A DNA stretch of 15,954 bases from an uncultured Bacteroides sp. (GTDB lineage Bacteria; Bacteroidota; Bacteroidia; Bacteroidales; Bacteroidaceae), in contig URDR01000071.1 of assembly GCA_900546645.1 (NCBI GenBank), positions 1 to 15,954 on the forward strand, read 5' to 3'. The position numbers were made by a program, and so were the translations under genes. This document shows positions 1 to 6,724 of the stretch, one piece after another (position 1 is the first letter of the stretch; each line of letters opens with the position of its first letter). The notes beneath the pieces are model-generated. The model did not search any database and was not told the DNA's origin. It saw only the letters and a list, made by a program, of their open reading frames with translations.

Positions 1-13
1 ACGTTTTTAATGA

Positions 14-331
14 TTAAGCAATAACTTGTTTGATTGTCAATTCAGTAAACTGCTGACGGTGACCGTTCAGTTTTCTGTAACCTTTTCTTCTCTTTTTGTG
101 GAATACCAATACTTTGTCACCTTTTACCAAGTGAGAAGCAACTTCGCATACCACTTTTGCACCTTCTACAGTAGGAGCACCTACAGTAACAGTACCGTTG
201 TTGTCAACCAACAAAACTTTGTCAAATTCAACAGTTGCACCGTTTTCAGCATTCTGGATGTGGTGAACAAACAGCTTTTTGCCTTCTTCAGCTTTAAACT
301 GCTGACCGTTAATTTCTACAATTACGTACAT
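14..331 (-). CDS. rplU: 50S ribosomal protein L21 (bL21)
   Basis: Ribosomal protein L21, which binds 23S rRNA in the large subunit. The 105-residue product begins MYVIVEINGQQFKAEEG and ends with the basic RRKGYRKLNGHRQQFTELTI stretch, both hallmarks of bL21, and the length is typical. I chose the ATG at 331 because it gives the family's normal N-terminus; an in-frame ATG at 403 would add 24 residues (MEVNKQPDEKGS...) that are not L21-like and lie inside the structured leader. The gene is the first of its transcript: a good promoter lies at 419-449 and the next gene to the left (usually rpmA, L27) would begin outside the window. Confidence 0.97.
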   Translation of the reverse strand: MYVIVEINGQQFKAEEGKKLFVHHIQNAENGATVEFDKVLLVDNNGTVTVGAPTVEGAKVVCEVASHLVKGDKVLVFHKKRRKGYRKLNGHRQQFTELTIKQVIA

Positions 332-412
332 TTTTTTAAATATATTAAACGGGTTTTTTCCGTAAGGTGAACCCTTCTCATCGGGTTGCTTGTTTACCTC
401 CACGGACTAAAT
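332..412 (-). promoter_or_regulatory. Structured 5' leader of rplU, candidate autoregulatory RNA
   Basis: The roughly 81-nt untranslated leader can fold. Written as minus-strand RNA, CCGU (405-402) plus G401 and AGGU (399-396) pair with ACCU (368-365), U364 and ACGG (363-360): nine pairs with one bulged G400. Inside, AACCC (387-383) pairs with GGGUU (374-370) around an 8-nt loop. A second AACCC (355-351) and a second CCGU (352-349), about 20 nt before the start codon, can compete for GGGUU and ACGG, giving mutually exclusive folds. Several ribosomal proteins repress their own mRNA through such leaders; that this one does is inference. I do not recognise it as a named family. Confidence 0.5.
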
Positions 413-418
413 CGAGCG

Positions 419-449
419 CAAAGGTACTGCTTTTTATTGATATAGCAAA
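419..449 (-). promoter_or_regulatory. Bacteroidales promoter of rplU
   Basis: On the minus strand TTTG (449-446) is followed after 19 bp by TACCTTTG (426-419), an exact match to the Bacteroidetes sigma-ABfr pattern TTTG-N19-TAnnTTTG. Transcription would start near 412, leaving an 81-nt leader. Confidence 0.75.
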
Positions 450-576
450 TAAATCTGTCTACTTTTTTGTTCTTTACTCTCTGATACTTTGCTAAATGCA
501 GCGGCTTGTGTAGCAAATAACAGTATTCTTCTCTGTCTGCCGCTTTCATAGAAGGCGGGTAACCTGTAGAAAAATC

Positions 577-606
577 TTGCGGACTCATTTCTATTTCGTA
601 TATTTG
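577..606 (+). promoter_or_regulatory. Bacteroidales promoter of the GHL10 hydrolase gene
   Basis: TTGC at 577-580 and TATATTTG at 599-606 (exact TAnnTTTG) are 18 bp apart. The predicted start near 613 leaves a leader of about 20 nt and places the upstream in-frame GTG (606) inside the -7 box, so translation must begin at 630 or 633. Confidence 0.7.
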
Positions 607-629
607 TGCGCTTAAAAACAGAAGATACG

Positions 630-2135
630 ATGATGAAATTTAGAACATTCGTTATGCTTGCATTTATGCTTTGTATAAGTGCAAGTTCCTTATTGGCTCA
701 GCGTTACGCTCCCAAGCGTGAGTTTCGTGGAGCTTGGATTCAGTGTGTGAATGGGCAGTTTCAAGGAATGCCCGTAGCTAAAATGAAACAAACCCTTATC
801 AGTCAGCTCGATAATTTGAAAGGAGCAGGTATGAATGCCATTATCTTTCAGGTGCGTGCTGAGGCTGATGCACTTTACCGTTCGGCTTATGAGCCTTGGA
901 GCCGTTTTCTTACTGGAGTTCAGGGGAAAGCTCCTTCACCCGTATGGGATCCACTTGAATTTATGGTAGAAGAATGTCATAAGCGGGGAATGGAACTTCA
1001 TGCATGGATTAATCCTTATCGGGCAAAAACCAAGGGAACAGCTGCTCTGTCTCCCATGCATCCTTATAATAAACACCCTGAACTGTTTGTCACTTATGCC
1101 GGACAGTTGTATTTCGATCCCGGACTGCCGGAATCACGTAAATATATTTGCAAGATTGTACGCGATATCGTAACTCGCTATGATATTGATGCCATTCATA
1201 TGGATGACTATTTTTATCCTTATCCTAACCCGGGCGAGAAGTTTCCGGATGATTTGAGTTTTGCGGCTTACGGCCGAGGTTTCAGCCATCGCAATGACTG
1301 GCGCAGAGATAACGTGAATGTACTTATTAAAGAAATTCACGAAACGGTGCGTGCCTGCAAGCCTTGGGTGAAGTTTGGAGTATCTCCTTTCGGTATTTAC
1401 CGGAACAAGAAGAGCGATCCGAACGGTAGTGATACGCGCGGACTTCAGAATTATGATGATTTATATGCCGATGTGTTGCTTTGGGTTAATAATGGTTGGG
1501 TGGATTATAATATTCCGCAGATTTATTGGGAAATTGGTCATCCTGCTGCCGATTATAATATCTTGATTCGCTGGTGGGCGAAGCATGCGGCTGCCCGTCC
1601 TCTCTATATAGGACAGGATGTGGAACGTACGGTTTCGAAAGCCGATTTGCAAAATCCGAACCAGAGTCAGATTCCGGCGAAGTATTCACTGCAACGCTCA
1701 TTGCCCACCGTACAAGGTAGTTGCCAGTGGTATGCTGCAGCAGTCGTTGCCAATAAAGGACATTACCGTGATATGCTGGTGAAGGAATACCACAAGTATC
1801 CGGCACTTTTACCCACTTCGCCTTTTATGGACGATGGGGCACCGGGTAAGGTGAAAAAAGTAAAAGCTGTTTGGACGGAAGATGGATATTTGTTATTCTG
1901 GACTGCTCCGAAAGCAACTGATAAGATGAACGAGGCTGTTCAGTATGTGGTTTATCGCTTCGACCGCAAGGAAAAGGTAAATTTGGAAGACCCTTCACAT
2001 ATTGTAGCCATTACGCGTGATACATTCTATAAACTTCCTTATGAGGATGGAGAGAAGAAATATCGCTATGTGGTTACTTCGCTTGATCGCCTGCATAATG
2101 AATCAAAGCCGGTTGCGAAAAAAGTGAAGTTGTGA
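630..2135 (+). CDS. Secreted family-10-like glycosyl hydrolase (GHL10, COG1649)
   Basis: A 501-residue exported protein of the GHL10/DUF187 group, whose E. coli member (YddW/DigH) acts on denuded peptidoglycan glycan strands. Residues 1-24 form a signal peptide ending SSLLA-Q. The TIM-barrel follows from about residue 30: REFRGAWIQC (30-39), MNAIIFQVRAEADALY (68-83), ELHAWINPYRA (122-132), the acidic IHMDDYFYPYP motif (189-199) that probably carries catalytic Asp residues, then KFGVSPFGIYRN. The last 90 or so residues (VKAVWTEDGYLLFW... onward) look like a fibronectin-III-type beta domain. ATG codons at 630 and 633 are both possible; 630 is given. It is a single-gene unit with its own promoter. 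Exact substrate is not evident. An A/T-only inverted repeat (2135-2144 with 2155-2164) follows the stop codon. Confidence 0.9.
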   Translation: MMKFRTFVMLAFMLCISASSLLAQRYAPKREFRGAWIQCVNGQFQGMPVAKMKQTLISQLDNLKGAGMNAIIFQVRAEADALYRSAYEPWSRFLTGVQGKAPSPVWDPLEFMVEECHKRGMELHAWINPYRAKTKGTAALSPMHPYNKHPELFVTYAGQLYFDPGLPESRKYICKIVRDIVTRYDIDAIHMDDYFYPYPNPGEKFPDDLSFAAYGRGFSHRNDWRRDNVNVLIKEIHETVRACKPWVKFGVSPFGIYRNKKSDPNGSDTRGLQNYDDLYADVLLWVNNGWVDYNIPQIYWEIGHPAADYNILIRWWAKHAAARPLYIGQDVERTVSKADLQNPNQSQIPAKYSLQRSLPTVQGSCQWYAAAVVANKGHYRDMLVKEYHKYPALLPTSPFMDDGAPGKVKKVKAVWTEDGYLLFWTAPKATDKMNEAVQYVVYRFDRKEKVNLEDPSHIVAITRDTFYKLPYEDGEKKYRYVVTSLDRLHNESKPVAKKVKL

Positions 2136-2235
2136 TTCTTTTTTTATATCGCTGAAAAAAGAATGGATAGTTGTCTTTTTAAGCGGTATAGTAATAAGAT
2201 AAAGTGGTTTATTCGTGCTAAGGCAGAAAGTAGTA

Positions 2236-2266
2236 TTTGTTTTTGTTAAAGAATTGTATAACTTTG
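2236..2266 (+). promoter_or_regulatory. Bacteroidales promoter of the beta-barrel gene
   Basis: TTTG at 2236-2239 and TAACTTTG at 2259-2266 are separated by exactly 19 bp, a perfect sigma-ABfr arrangement. The start would be near 2273, giving a leader of about 112 nt. Confidence 0.75.
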
Positions 2267-2272
2267 CAATAA

Positions 2273-2384
2273 TCACAGACGAAGGCGGATTTCCCGATTC
2301 TAACGTCAGGAGATGTCCCCTACGCTTTCGTAAAGTCAACAACATCAGTCTCAGGGGGCGGGCTAACACTAAAAAGGTAGAACT
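2273..2384 (+). promoter_or_regulatory. Structured 5' leader of the beta-barrel gene
   Basis: The leader holds a 9-pair helix between ACGAAGGCG (2279-2287) and CGCTTTCGT (2323-2331, one G-U pair). Inside it, ATTTCC (2289-2294) pairs with GGAGAT (2309-2314) around a 14-nt loop. TCCCC (2316-2320) and CCCG (2293-2296) are complementary to the G-rich run at 2353-2362, so a second fold or a pseudoknot nearer the start codon is possible. I do not recognise a named riboswitch or leader family. The fold is read by eye; function is inference. Confidence 0.4.
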
Positions 2385-2978
2385 ATGAAAAAGTATTTAT
2401 TGACAGTTTTATTAGGAGTGTTTGCGATTGCAGGTTTTTCTCAGGTGAAATGGGATGCACGTTTTGGAATGAACTTCAGTAACCAGACCAAGTTGGATGA
2501 TGGTAAAGCCTTGCCCGGATTTACCATGGGGGTAGGCATGGACTATGGCTTTACTGAAAACTGGTCATTGCAGTCGGGATTGATGATTACCTCTAAAGGC
2601 TTTAAGGTAAAAGAAATGGGTGAAAAAATTACAGTTCGTCCTATTTACTTGGATATTCCTATCTTGGCAGCCTATAAGTTTGCTATCAGCGACAATGCAA
2701 AATTTGTAGTAAATGCAGGTCCTTACATGGCTATAGGTCTGGGTGGTAAGGCTAAATGGGATGACGTTGATGCGAAACTATTTGATGACAAAGGTAAGGA
2801 CTGGAAGCGTTTTGATTTAGGTATCCAGTATGGTATCGGATTAGAACTGGGCGAACATTACCTGGTTAATTTCACCGGACAGAACGGATTCATTACTCCG
2901 TATGATTTTGTTGATGGCTATGATGGTGACAAACCGAAGAACATGAGCTTTGCCATTGGCGTAGGTTATAGATTTTAA
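2385..2978 (+). CDS. Small outer-membrane beta-barrel protein (porin family, PorT/OMP_b-brl-like)
   Basis: A 197-residue protein with a clear signal peptide (MKKYLLTVLLGVFAIAGFSQ) followed by alternating amphipathic strands rich in Gly, Tyr and Phe (for example FTMGVGMDYGFTENWSLQSG, ILAAYKFAISDNAKFVVNAG) and a C-terminal strand ending GVGYRF with a terminal Phe, as expected for BAM-inserted outer-membrane proteins. The pattern fits the PF13568-type porin-family proteins that are abundant in Bacteroidetes, probably 8 strands. No substrate is suggested. The ATG at 2385 is preceded by AAAAAGGT at modest distance. The gene has its own promoter and terminator, so it is monocistronic, and its long foldable leader suggests post-transcriptional control. 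Confidence 0.85.
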   Translation: MKKYLLTVLLGVFAIAGFSQVKWDARFGMNFSNQTKLDDGKALPGFTMGVGMDYGFTENWSLQSGLMITSKGFKVKEMGEKITVRPIYLDIPILAAYKFAISDNAKFVVNAGPYMAIGLGGKAKWDDVDAKLFDDKGKDWKRFDLGIQYGIGLELGEHYLVNFTGQNGFITPYDFVDGYDGDKPKNMSFAIGVGYRF

Positions 2979-3032
2979 TTAAGATATCTCTCTTATTACA
3001 ATAACTTATTTATCGTCGTATAAAGTATGGTT

Positions 3033-3070
3033 GAGAGCTGGGAGCAGGGATGCTTCCGGCTCTTTTTTTT
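3033..3070 (+). terminator. Rho-independent terminator of the beta-barrel gene
   Basis: AGAGC (3034-3038) pairs with GCTCT (3059-3063) and GGGAGC with GCTTCC inside it, loop AGGGAT, followed by a run of eight T to 3070. It lies about 55 bp after the stop codon. Confidence 0.85.
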
Positions 3071-3133
3071 GTTCTTTTGAGTATGTTTGCTTGTTCTGGC
3101 TCTGCTGATTTTCTCTTGTTGTACGTTTAATTC

Positions 3134-3221
3134 TATAACCCATAATAATGGGTCGTATAACTCATAATAGTGGGTTATATAACCCATAATAGTGAGTTGT
3201 ATAACCCATTATTATGGGCTG
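3134..3221. repeat. Four tandem 22-bp palindromic repeats
   Basis: Four units of exactly 22 bp (3134-3155, 3156-3177, 3178-3199, 3200-3221) each begin TATAACCCAT or TATAACTCAT. Each is itself an imperfect palindrome: the core of unit 1 is ACCCATAATAATGGGT and of unit 4 ACCCATTATTATGGGC. Units differ at a few bases, some of them paired changes that keep or nearly keep the dyad. The array lies between the plus-strand terminator at 3033-3070 and the convergent rny terminator, outside any gene. Role unknown; single palindromes of this kind could be protein-binding sites or an intergenic repeat family. Confidence 0.85.
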
Positions 3222-3493
3222 TAGATTTTGCTCTTAATAATTGGTAATTATCTTTACGTATGATCCGTTTATGTCTTGTTCCTTAGTGCTATATAAAAAC
3301 GAAGGAGTCTGAATTAGATGAAATCAGCCTCAGCTTATAATATTGTTTGTATATTCAGTTGATTTCTCATGAGTTATAAGTGAAGAATGCGCTTCTTGAT
3401 ATTGTCTATACCTCATAGATAGAAGCTTCTTTTATATGTTTCTGCTGTTTTTGGATTTTTGCATAGATGCAGGTCAGCCGAGAGAGTTGGGAT
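3222..3493. other. Gene-free spacer, no recognised content
   Basis: A/T-rich sequence between the 22-bp repeats and the rny terminator. The only coding hint is a 14-codon open frame from ATG at 3319, preceded by AAGGAG about 12 bp upstream; it is too short to call. I see no RNA gene, promoter with both boxes, or mobile-element end. Confidence 0.5.
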
Positions 3494-3528
3494 AAAAAAA
3501 ACCACCTCTGCATAAAATAGAGGTGGTT
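3494..3528 (-). terminator. Rho-independent terminator of the zapB-like/zapA/rny operon
   Basis: AACCACCTCT (3500-3509) and AGAGGTGGTT (3519-3528) form a perfect 10-bp stem with a 9-nt loop; read on the minus strand the hairpin is followed by a run of seven to eight U. It lies 65 bp after the rny stop codon. Confidence 0.9.
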
Positions 3529-3592
3529 CTTGGTAATAGGGTATTTAAATTAACGATTCGCAGCGTTGTTTGTAATAAAAGTATTGCTTGAT

Positions 3593-5125
3593 TTATTTAG
3601 CAAAACTAACCGCACGAGTTTCACGGATAACCGTGATCTTCACCTGACCCGGATAAGTCATTTCATCTTGAATCTTTTTCGCGATTTCAGTAGATAAGCT
3701 TTCAGTCTGCTTGTCGTCAATCTTGTCGGCGCCTACGATTACGCGCAACTCGCGTCCAGCCTGGATAGCATAAGTCTTGGTAACTCCCGGATAAGACATT
3801 GCAAGTTGTTCAAGGTCGTTCAGTCGCTTGATATATGCTTCTACAATTTCTCGGCGTGCTCCAGGGCGTGCACCAGAGATGGCGTCGCAGACCTGTACAA
3901 TAGGAGCCAATAAACTGGTCATTTCCACTTCATCGTGGTGGGCACCGATAGCATTGCAGATATCAGCTTTTTCTTTATACTTTTCAGCTAACTTCATACC
4001 TAACAGTGCGTGCGGCAATTCAGGTTCCTCATCGGGTACTTTACCTATATCGTGCAATAATCCGGCGCGTTTGGCTTTTTTGGGGTTCAGTCCGAGTTCA
4101 GAGGCCATTACTGCACACAGGTTTGCTGTTTCACGTGCGTGTTGCAATAAGTTCTGACCATAAGAAGAACGGTATTTCATTTTACCGATAATACGAATCA
4201 GTTCAGGATGCAGACCATGGATACCCAAGTCGATGGTTGTGCGCTTACCGGTTTCGATGATTTCATCTTCTACCTGTTTACGTACTTTAGCTACCACTTC
4301 TTCAATACGTGCCGGATGAATACGTCCATCGGTAACCAGTTGGTGAAGAGCCAGACGGGCAATTTCACGGCGGACAGGGTCGAATGCCGATAAAACAATA
4401 GCTTCGGGGGTATCATCGACTACGATTTCCACACCGGTAGCAGCTTCAAGCGCGCGGATATTTCGTCCTTCTCGTCCGATGATGCGTCCTTTAATTTCAT
4501 CCGATTCAATGTGGAATACAGTTACTGAGTTTTCAATAGCAGTTTCAGTAGCTACACGCTGGATAGACTGGATTACGATGCGTTTTGCTTCACGGTTGGC
4601 ACTTAATTTTGCATCATCCATGATGTCGTTGATATACGATTGGGCCTGTGTCTTGGCTTCTTCTTTCAGTGATTCTACCAGACGTTCCTTAGCCTCCTCG
4701 GCAGACAATCCGGAAAGAGCTTCCAGTTTACCTCTTTCCTGCGACTGAAGTTCATCAAGTTCTTCTTTTTTCTTTTCAATGATAACAAGCTGTGCATCGA
4801 GATTTTCCTTGATGGCTTCAGTTTCATTGCGGCGGCGCTGCAATTCTTCATTCTTTTGGTTGAGCACCATTTCGCGCTGTTTCAGTTTGTTCTCAGCCTG
4901 CTGAATCTTCTGATTGCGTATAGCCACTTCTTTTTCCAAATCGGCTTTTTTATTCAAGAACTTCTCTTTTACTTCTAAAAGTTTGTTCTTTTTAATCACT
5001 TCGGCTTCTGTTTCGGCCTCCTTGATAATCTTATCATACTTTGTCTTCAAGCCATACTTGAAGAAGGCGTATGACAATGTTCCTCCTACGAGGAAGGCGA
5101 TAATCGCTGCTATAACTATTCCCAT
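3593..5125 (-). CDS. rny: Ribonuclease Y
   Basis: Membrane-anchored endoribonuclease that starts mRNA decay. The 510 residues show the full family order: an N-terminal transmembrane helix (GIVIAAIIAFLVGGTLSYAFF, residues 2-22, split here as GIVIAAIIAFLVGG then TLSYAFF), a long charged coiled coil (about 30-190), a KH RNA-binding domain with GRIIGREGRNIR (213-224), and an HD phosphohydrolase domain with LLHDIGKVPDE, metal-binding H358-D359, and GAHHDEVE (394-401). The start at 5125 gives the membrane helix directly; the in-frame ATG at 5176 would add 17 residues and run into the hairpin at 5157-5205. It is the last gene of an operon with zapA and a ZapB-like gene. Confidence 0.97.
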   Translation of the reverse strand: MGIVIAAIIAFLVGGTLSYAFFKYGLKTKYDKIIKEAETEAEVIKKNKLLEVKEKFLNKKADLEKEVAIRNQKIQQAENKLKQREMVLNQKNEELQRRRNETEAIKENLDAQLVIIEKKKEELDELQSQERGKLEALSGLSAEEAKERLVESLKEEAKTQAQSYINDIMDDAKLSANREAKRIVIQSIQRVATETAIENSVTVFHIESDEIKGRIIGREGRNIRALEAATGVEIVVDDTPEAIVLSAFDPVRREIARLALHQLVTDGRIHPARIEEVVAKVRKQVEDEIIETGKRTTIDLGIHGLHPELIRIIGKMKYRSSYGQNLLQHARETANLCAVMASELGLNPKKAKRAGLLHDIGKVPDEEPELPHALLGMKLAEKYKEKADICNAIGAHHDEVEMTSLLAPIVQVCDAISGARPGARREIVEAYIKRLNDLEQLAMSYPGVTKTYAIQAGRELRVIVGADKIDDKQTESLSTEIAKKIQDEMTYPGQVKITVIRETRAVSFAK

Positions 5126-5156
5126 TTTGTTTTTATTAAAGTATGTATAAATAAAA

Positions 5157-5205
5157 ACGCACAAACCATCTGCCAAGAGATTGTCTTGGCTTCAAGCTTG
5201 TGCGT
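5157..5205 (-). promoter_or_regulatory. Strong hairpin between zapA and rny, possible attenuator or processing site
   Basis: Two nested perfect stems: ACGCACAA (5157-5164) with TTGTGCGT (5198-5205), and CCAAGA (5173-5178) with TCTTGG (5184-5189) around a 5-nt loop. They are separated by an 8/8 internal loop that can partly close by G-U pairs. On the minus-strand RNA the hairpin is followed directly by UUUUUAUUU, so it resembles an intrinsic terminator placed 31 nt before the rny start codon. It could lower rny expression relative to zapA, or be an RNase processing site. Confidence 0.55.
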
Positions 5206-5233
5206 AAATTTTCTCACGTATTATTTTAAACGT

Positions 5234-5533
5234 TTATTCGTCATGCTTTTCCTGGATATACTGATTGATATCTTGTTCCAATTCTTTAATTTTTTCAATG
5301 AAAGGTTGTGTGTCGTTACGGTCTTTCATAGAAATATGTTGAAATGAAAGTTCAAGGGACGCCATAGCCCAAATCTCTTCAGTTCCTAAACCCGGATAGT
5401 CTCGACGATATTTGTTTAATTTATCGTTGACCTGCTTGGCTGCTTCACGGTATAGTTTTTCTTCTTCTCGTTTGATGTAAAGCTGATACCGCTGGCTTCC
5501 TATCCACAGGTGAATATTCAATTTGTCGTCCAT
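5234..5533 (-). CDS. zapA: Cell division protein ZapA
   Basis: A 99-residue ZapA-family protein that bundles FtsZ filaments at the division site. It begins MDDKLNIHLWIGSQRYQLYI, the small beta-rich globular head, with IKREEEKLYREAAKQVNDKL typical of the family, then WAMASLELSFQHISMKDRND and a C-terminal helix (FIEKIKELEQDINQYIQEK) that would form the tetramer coiled coil. Start at 5533 was chosen over the upstream in-frame ATG at 5572, which lies inside the preceding gene and would add unrelated residues. The preceding coiled-coil gene ends 14 bp upstream, so the two are surely cotranscribed; rny follows after the hairpin at 5157-5205. Confidence 0.9.
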   Translation of the reverse strand: MDDKLNIHLWIGSQRYQLYIKREEEKLYREAAKQVNDKLNKYRRDYPGLGTEEIWAMASLELSFQHISMKDRNDTQPFIEKIKELEQDINQYIQEKHDE

Positions 5534-5547
5534 AAGCGTATCGTTTG

Positions 5548-5841
5548 TTATTCGTTTAATAAAGCGATGCATTTATCGACTTCACGCACAAGCCGCGCTA
5601 ACCGTTGTTTTGTATCGCGGAGTTCATTGTCGTTGATACTAAGGATGCGCGCCGTTTTTAAATTAGTGTATTTTTCTTCCAATTCCTTCCGGCTGTTTTC
5701 CATCTGTCTTATTTCTTCTTCCTTTTTGGAGAGGAGAGTCCGAAGTGAAAGGTTTTCTTGTTTCTGCTTTTCATATAGAAATATGAAATGCCGCAATTTC
5801 CCTTCAAAATTATTCAGCAGCTTTTTGTCATCTTCTGTCAT
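5548..5841 (-). CDS. Small coiled-coil protein, possible ZapB-like division factor
   Basis: A 97-residue, highly charged and almost entirely helical protein. Heptad-like patterns run through most of it (LYEKQKQENLSLRTLLSKKE, then EEIRQMENSRKELEEKYTNL), with a distinct C-terminal helix DTKQRLARLVREVDKCIALL. There is no signal peptide or membrane segment. E. coli ZapB is a small coiled-coil partner of ZapA, and finding this gene directly before zapA makes a comparable role attractive, but this is inference from position and shape, not from a conserved motif. The ATG at 5841 lies just downstream of a good promoter, so this is the first gene of the operon with zapA and rny. Confidence 0.75.
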   Translation of the reverse strand: MTEDDKKLLNNFEGKLRHFIFLYEKQKQENLSLRTLLSKKEEEIRQMENSRKELEEKYTNLKTARILSINDNELRDTKQRLARLVREVDKCIALLNE

Positions 5842-5859
5842 TGCACACTAAATTATACA

Positions 5860-5889
5860 CAAATATAAGGTATTGCTTGAATATACAAA
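5860..5889 (-). promoter_or_regulatory. Promoter of the zapB-like/zapA/rny operon
   Basis: Minus-strand TTTG (5889-5886) and TATATTTG (5867-5860), spacing 18 bp, fit the Bacteroidetes consensus. Transcription would start near 5853, about 12 nt before the first ATG. Confidence 0.65.
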
Positions 5890-5944
5890 AATATTTGGAA
5901 GATATTTTAAGAAAATACTTTGATTGTTTTTTCTTTAGCGATAA

Positions 5945-5975
5945 TAAAAAAGCTGCCAATTAAGAATTGACAGCT
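5945..5975 (-). terminator. Rho-independent terminator after tRNA-Trp
   Basis: AGCTGCCAATT (5951-5961) and AATTGACAGCT (5965-5975) form an 11-pair stem (one G-U) with a 3-nt loop; the minus-strand RNA continues with six U. It starts 10 bp after the tRNA 3' end. Confidence 0.88.
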
Positions 5976-5984
5976 TTGTAAGTT

Positions 5985-6060
5985 TGGCACGGGAAGAGAG
6001 GCTCGAACTCCCGACACTCGGTTTTGGAGACCGATGCTCTACCAACTGAGCTATTCCCGT
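5985..6060 (-). tRNA. tRNA-Trp (anticodon CCA)
   Basis: Full cloverleaf on the minus strand: acceptor ACGGGAA/TTCCCGT, U8-A9, D-stem GCTC/GAGC with AGTTGGTA loop, anticodon stem TCGGT/ACCGA with loop CTCCAAA (anticodon CCA), T-arm GGGAG-TTCGAGC-CTCTC, discriminator G and an encoded CCA (5987-5985). It is transcribed alone, between its own promoter and terminator, not in the tuf-secE context where I would expect a Bacteroides tRNA-Trp. Confidence 0.95.
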
Positions 6061-6071
6061 GTTTGCGGTTG

Positions 6072-6102
6072 CAAAAGTAGTACAAAAATCGGAAACCGCA
6101 AG
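6072..6102 (-). promoter_or_regulatory. Promoter of tRNA-Trp
   Basis: Minus-strand CTTG (6102-6099) and TACTTTTG (6079-6072) are 19 bp apart, so the RNA would start close to 6065, a few bases before the tRNA. An 8-bp inverted repeat, TTGCGGTT (6063-6070) and AACCGCAA (6094-6101), brackets the promoter and overlaps the -33 box. Confidence 0.55.
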
Positions 6103-6130
6103 TTTTTTATTGATATTTTTTTGCTTATTT

Positions 6131-6724
6131 TTAATCAATCATGCTTAAGTCACTGAACATGAGTTGATAAAAACAGGCTTTCTTTTCCAATTTTAAAGGA
6201 TAAGCTCTGCTGGAAGAAGGCATCCGATATAAGGCGATGTCTCGTCCTTTATATGAAAACAAGCTTTTTCCACCCACGGGAGGCTCTTTTACTTGAAATT
6301 GTCGGCAAAGAGTATCGGTAGCTTTTTGTCCGGTTGTGGCGATGGCCTGGCAGTGGGGGAGCTGTTTCAGGAGCAGTCCGATGTCGGTCGGTTCAACGAT
6401 TTCCAGAAACTTGTCAGACGCATTGTCTTGTAGCCTGCAAACGGATGATGCCGTATCGTAAAGAGCTACTCCCTTTTCTTGTAGGAACCCCACGATTTGT
6501 TCTTTATTGAATGCTTTCTTTCCGGGAAGCAGGAAGTGTTCTTTATCGTGGAAGAATATATATCCGAAAATACGCCACATGTCATTCTGCAGGTTCGGAT
6601 AAAAGAAATCCATGCTCCACCGTTTTTGTTGGGGAGGGAAACTCCCCAGCATCAAGAGTTTGGCATTTCCCGGAAGGAAAGGTTCCAGTGGGTGCTGTTC
6701 GATGTTTGGCGAGTCGATGGTCAT
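6131..6724 (-). CDS. Uracil-DNA glycosylase superfamily protein (MUG/hypoxanthine-DNA-glycosylase-like)
   Basis: A 197-residue cytoplasmic protein with the signature of the single-domain UDG fold. Motif A, KLLMLGSFPP (22-31), is followed by SMDFFYPNLQNDMWRIFG (37-54), the substrate-pocket stretch typical of the MUG/HDG-like branch that removes deaminated bases such as hypoxanthine or uracil. A middle beta-turn IATTGQKA (128-135) and the late motif MPSSSRAYP (168-176), equivalent to the DNA-intercalation loop, complete the set. Length fits. The start ATG at 6724 overlaps the previous gene's stop as ATGA, suggesting translational coupling. Which damaged base it removes cannot be told from sequence. 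Confidence 0.85.
   Translation of the reverse strand: MTIDSPNIEQHPLEPFLPGNAKLLMLGSFPPQQKRWSMDFFYPNLQNDMWRIFGYIFFHDKEHFLLPGKKAFNKEQIVGFLQEKGVALYDTASSVCRLQDNASDKFLEIVEPTDIGLLLKQLPHCQAIATTGQKATDTLCRQFQVKEPPVGGKSLFSYKGRDIALYRMPSSSRAYPLKLEKKACFYQLMFSDLSMID

Noticed and set aside
394..588. 64-residue minus-strand open frame before rplU
   Set aside because: It covers both divergent promoters and has no recognisable protein features.
2135..2164. Terminator after the GHL10 gene
   Set aside because: The 10-bp inverted repeat is almost only A and T, with no G/C stem, so termination is doubtful.
3134..3221. CRISPR array
   Set aside because: The repeats are directly abutting without spacers, and no cas gene is near.
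3319..3363. 14-codon open frame with an upstream AAGGAG
   Set aside because: Too short, no promoter with both boxes and no other sign of coding.
5157..5205. 6S RNA next to zapA, as in E. coli
   Set aside because: The foldable part is only about 49 nt and the whole zapA-rny gap about 110 nt, too short for a 6S RNA of about 180 nt.
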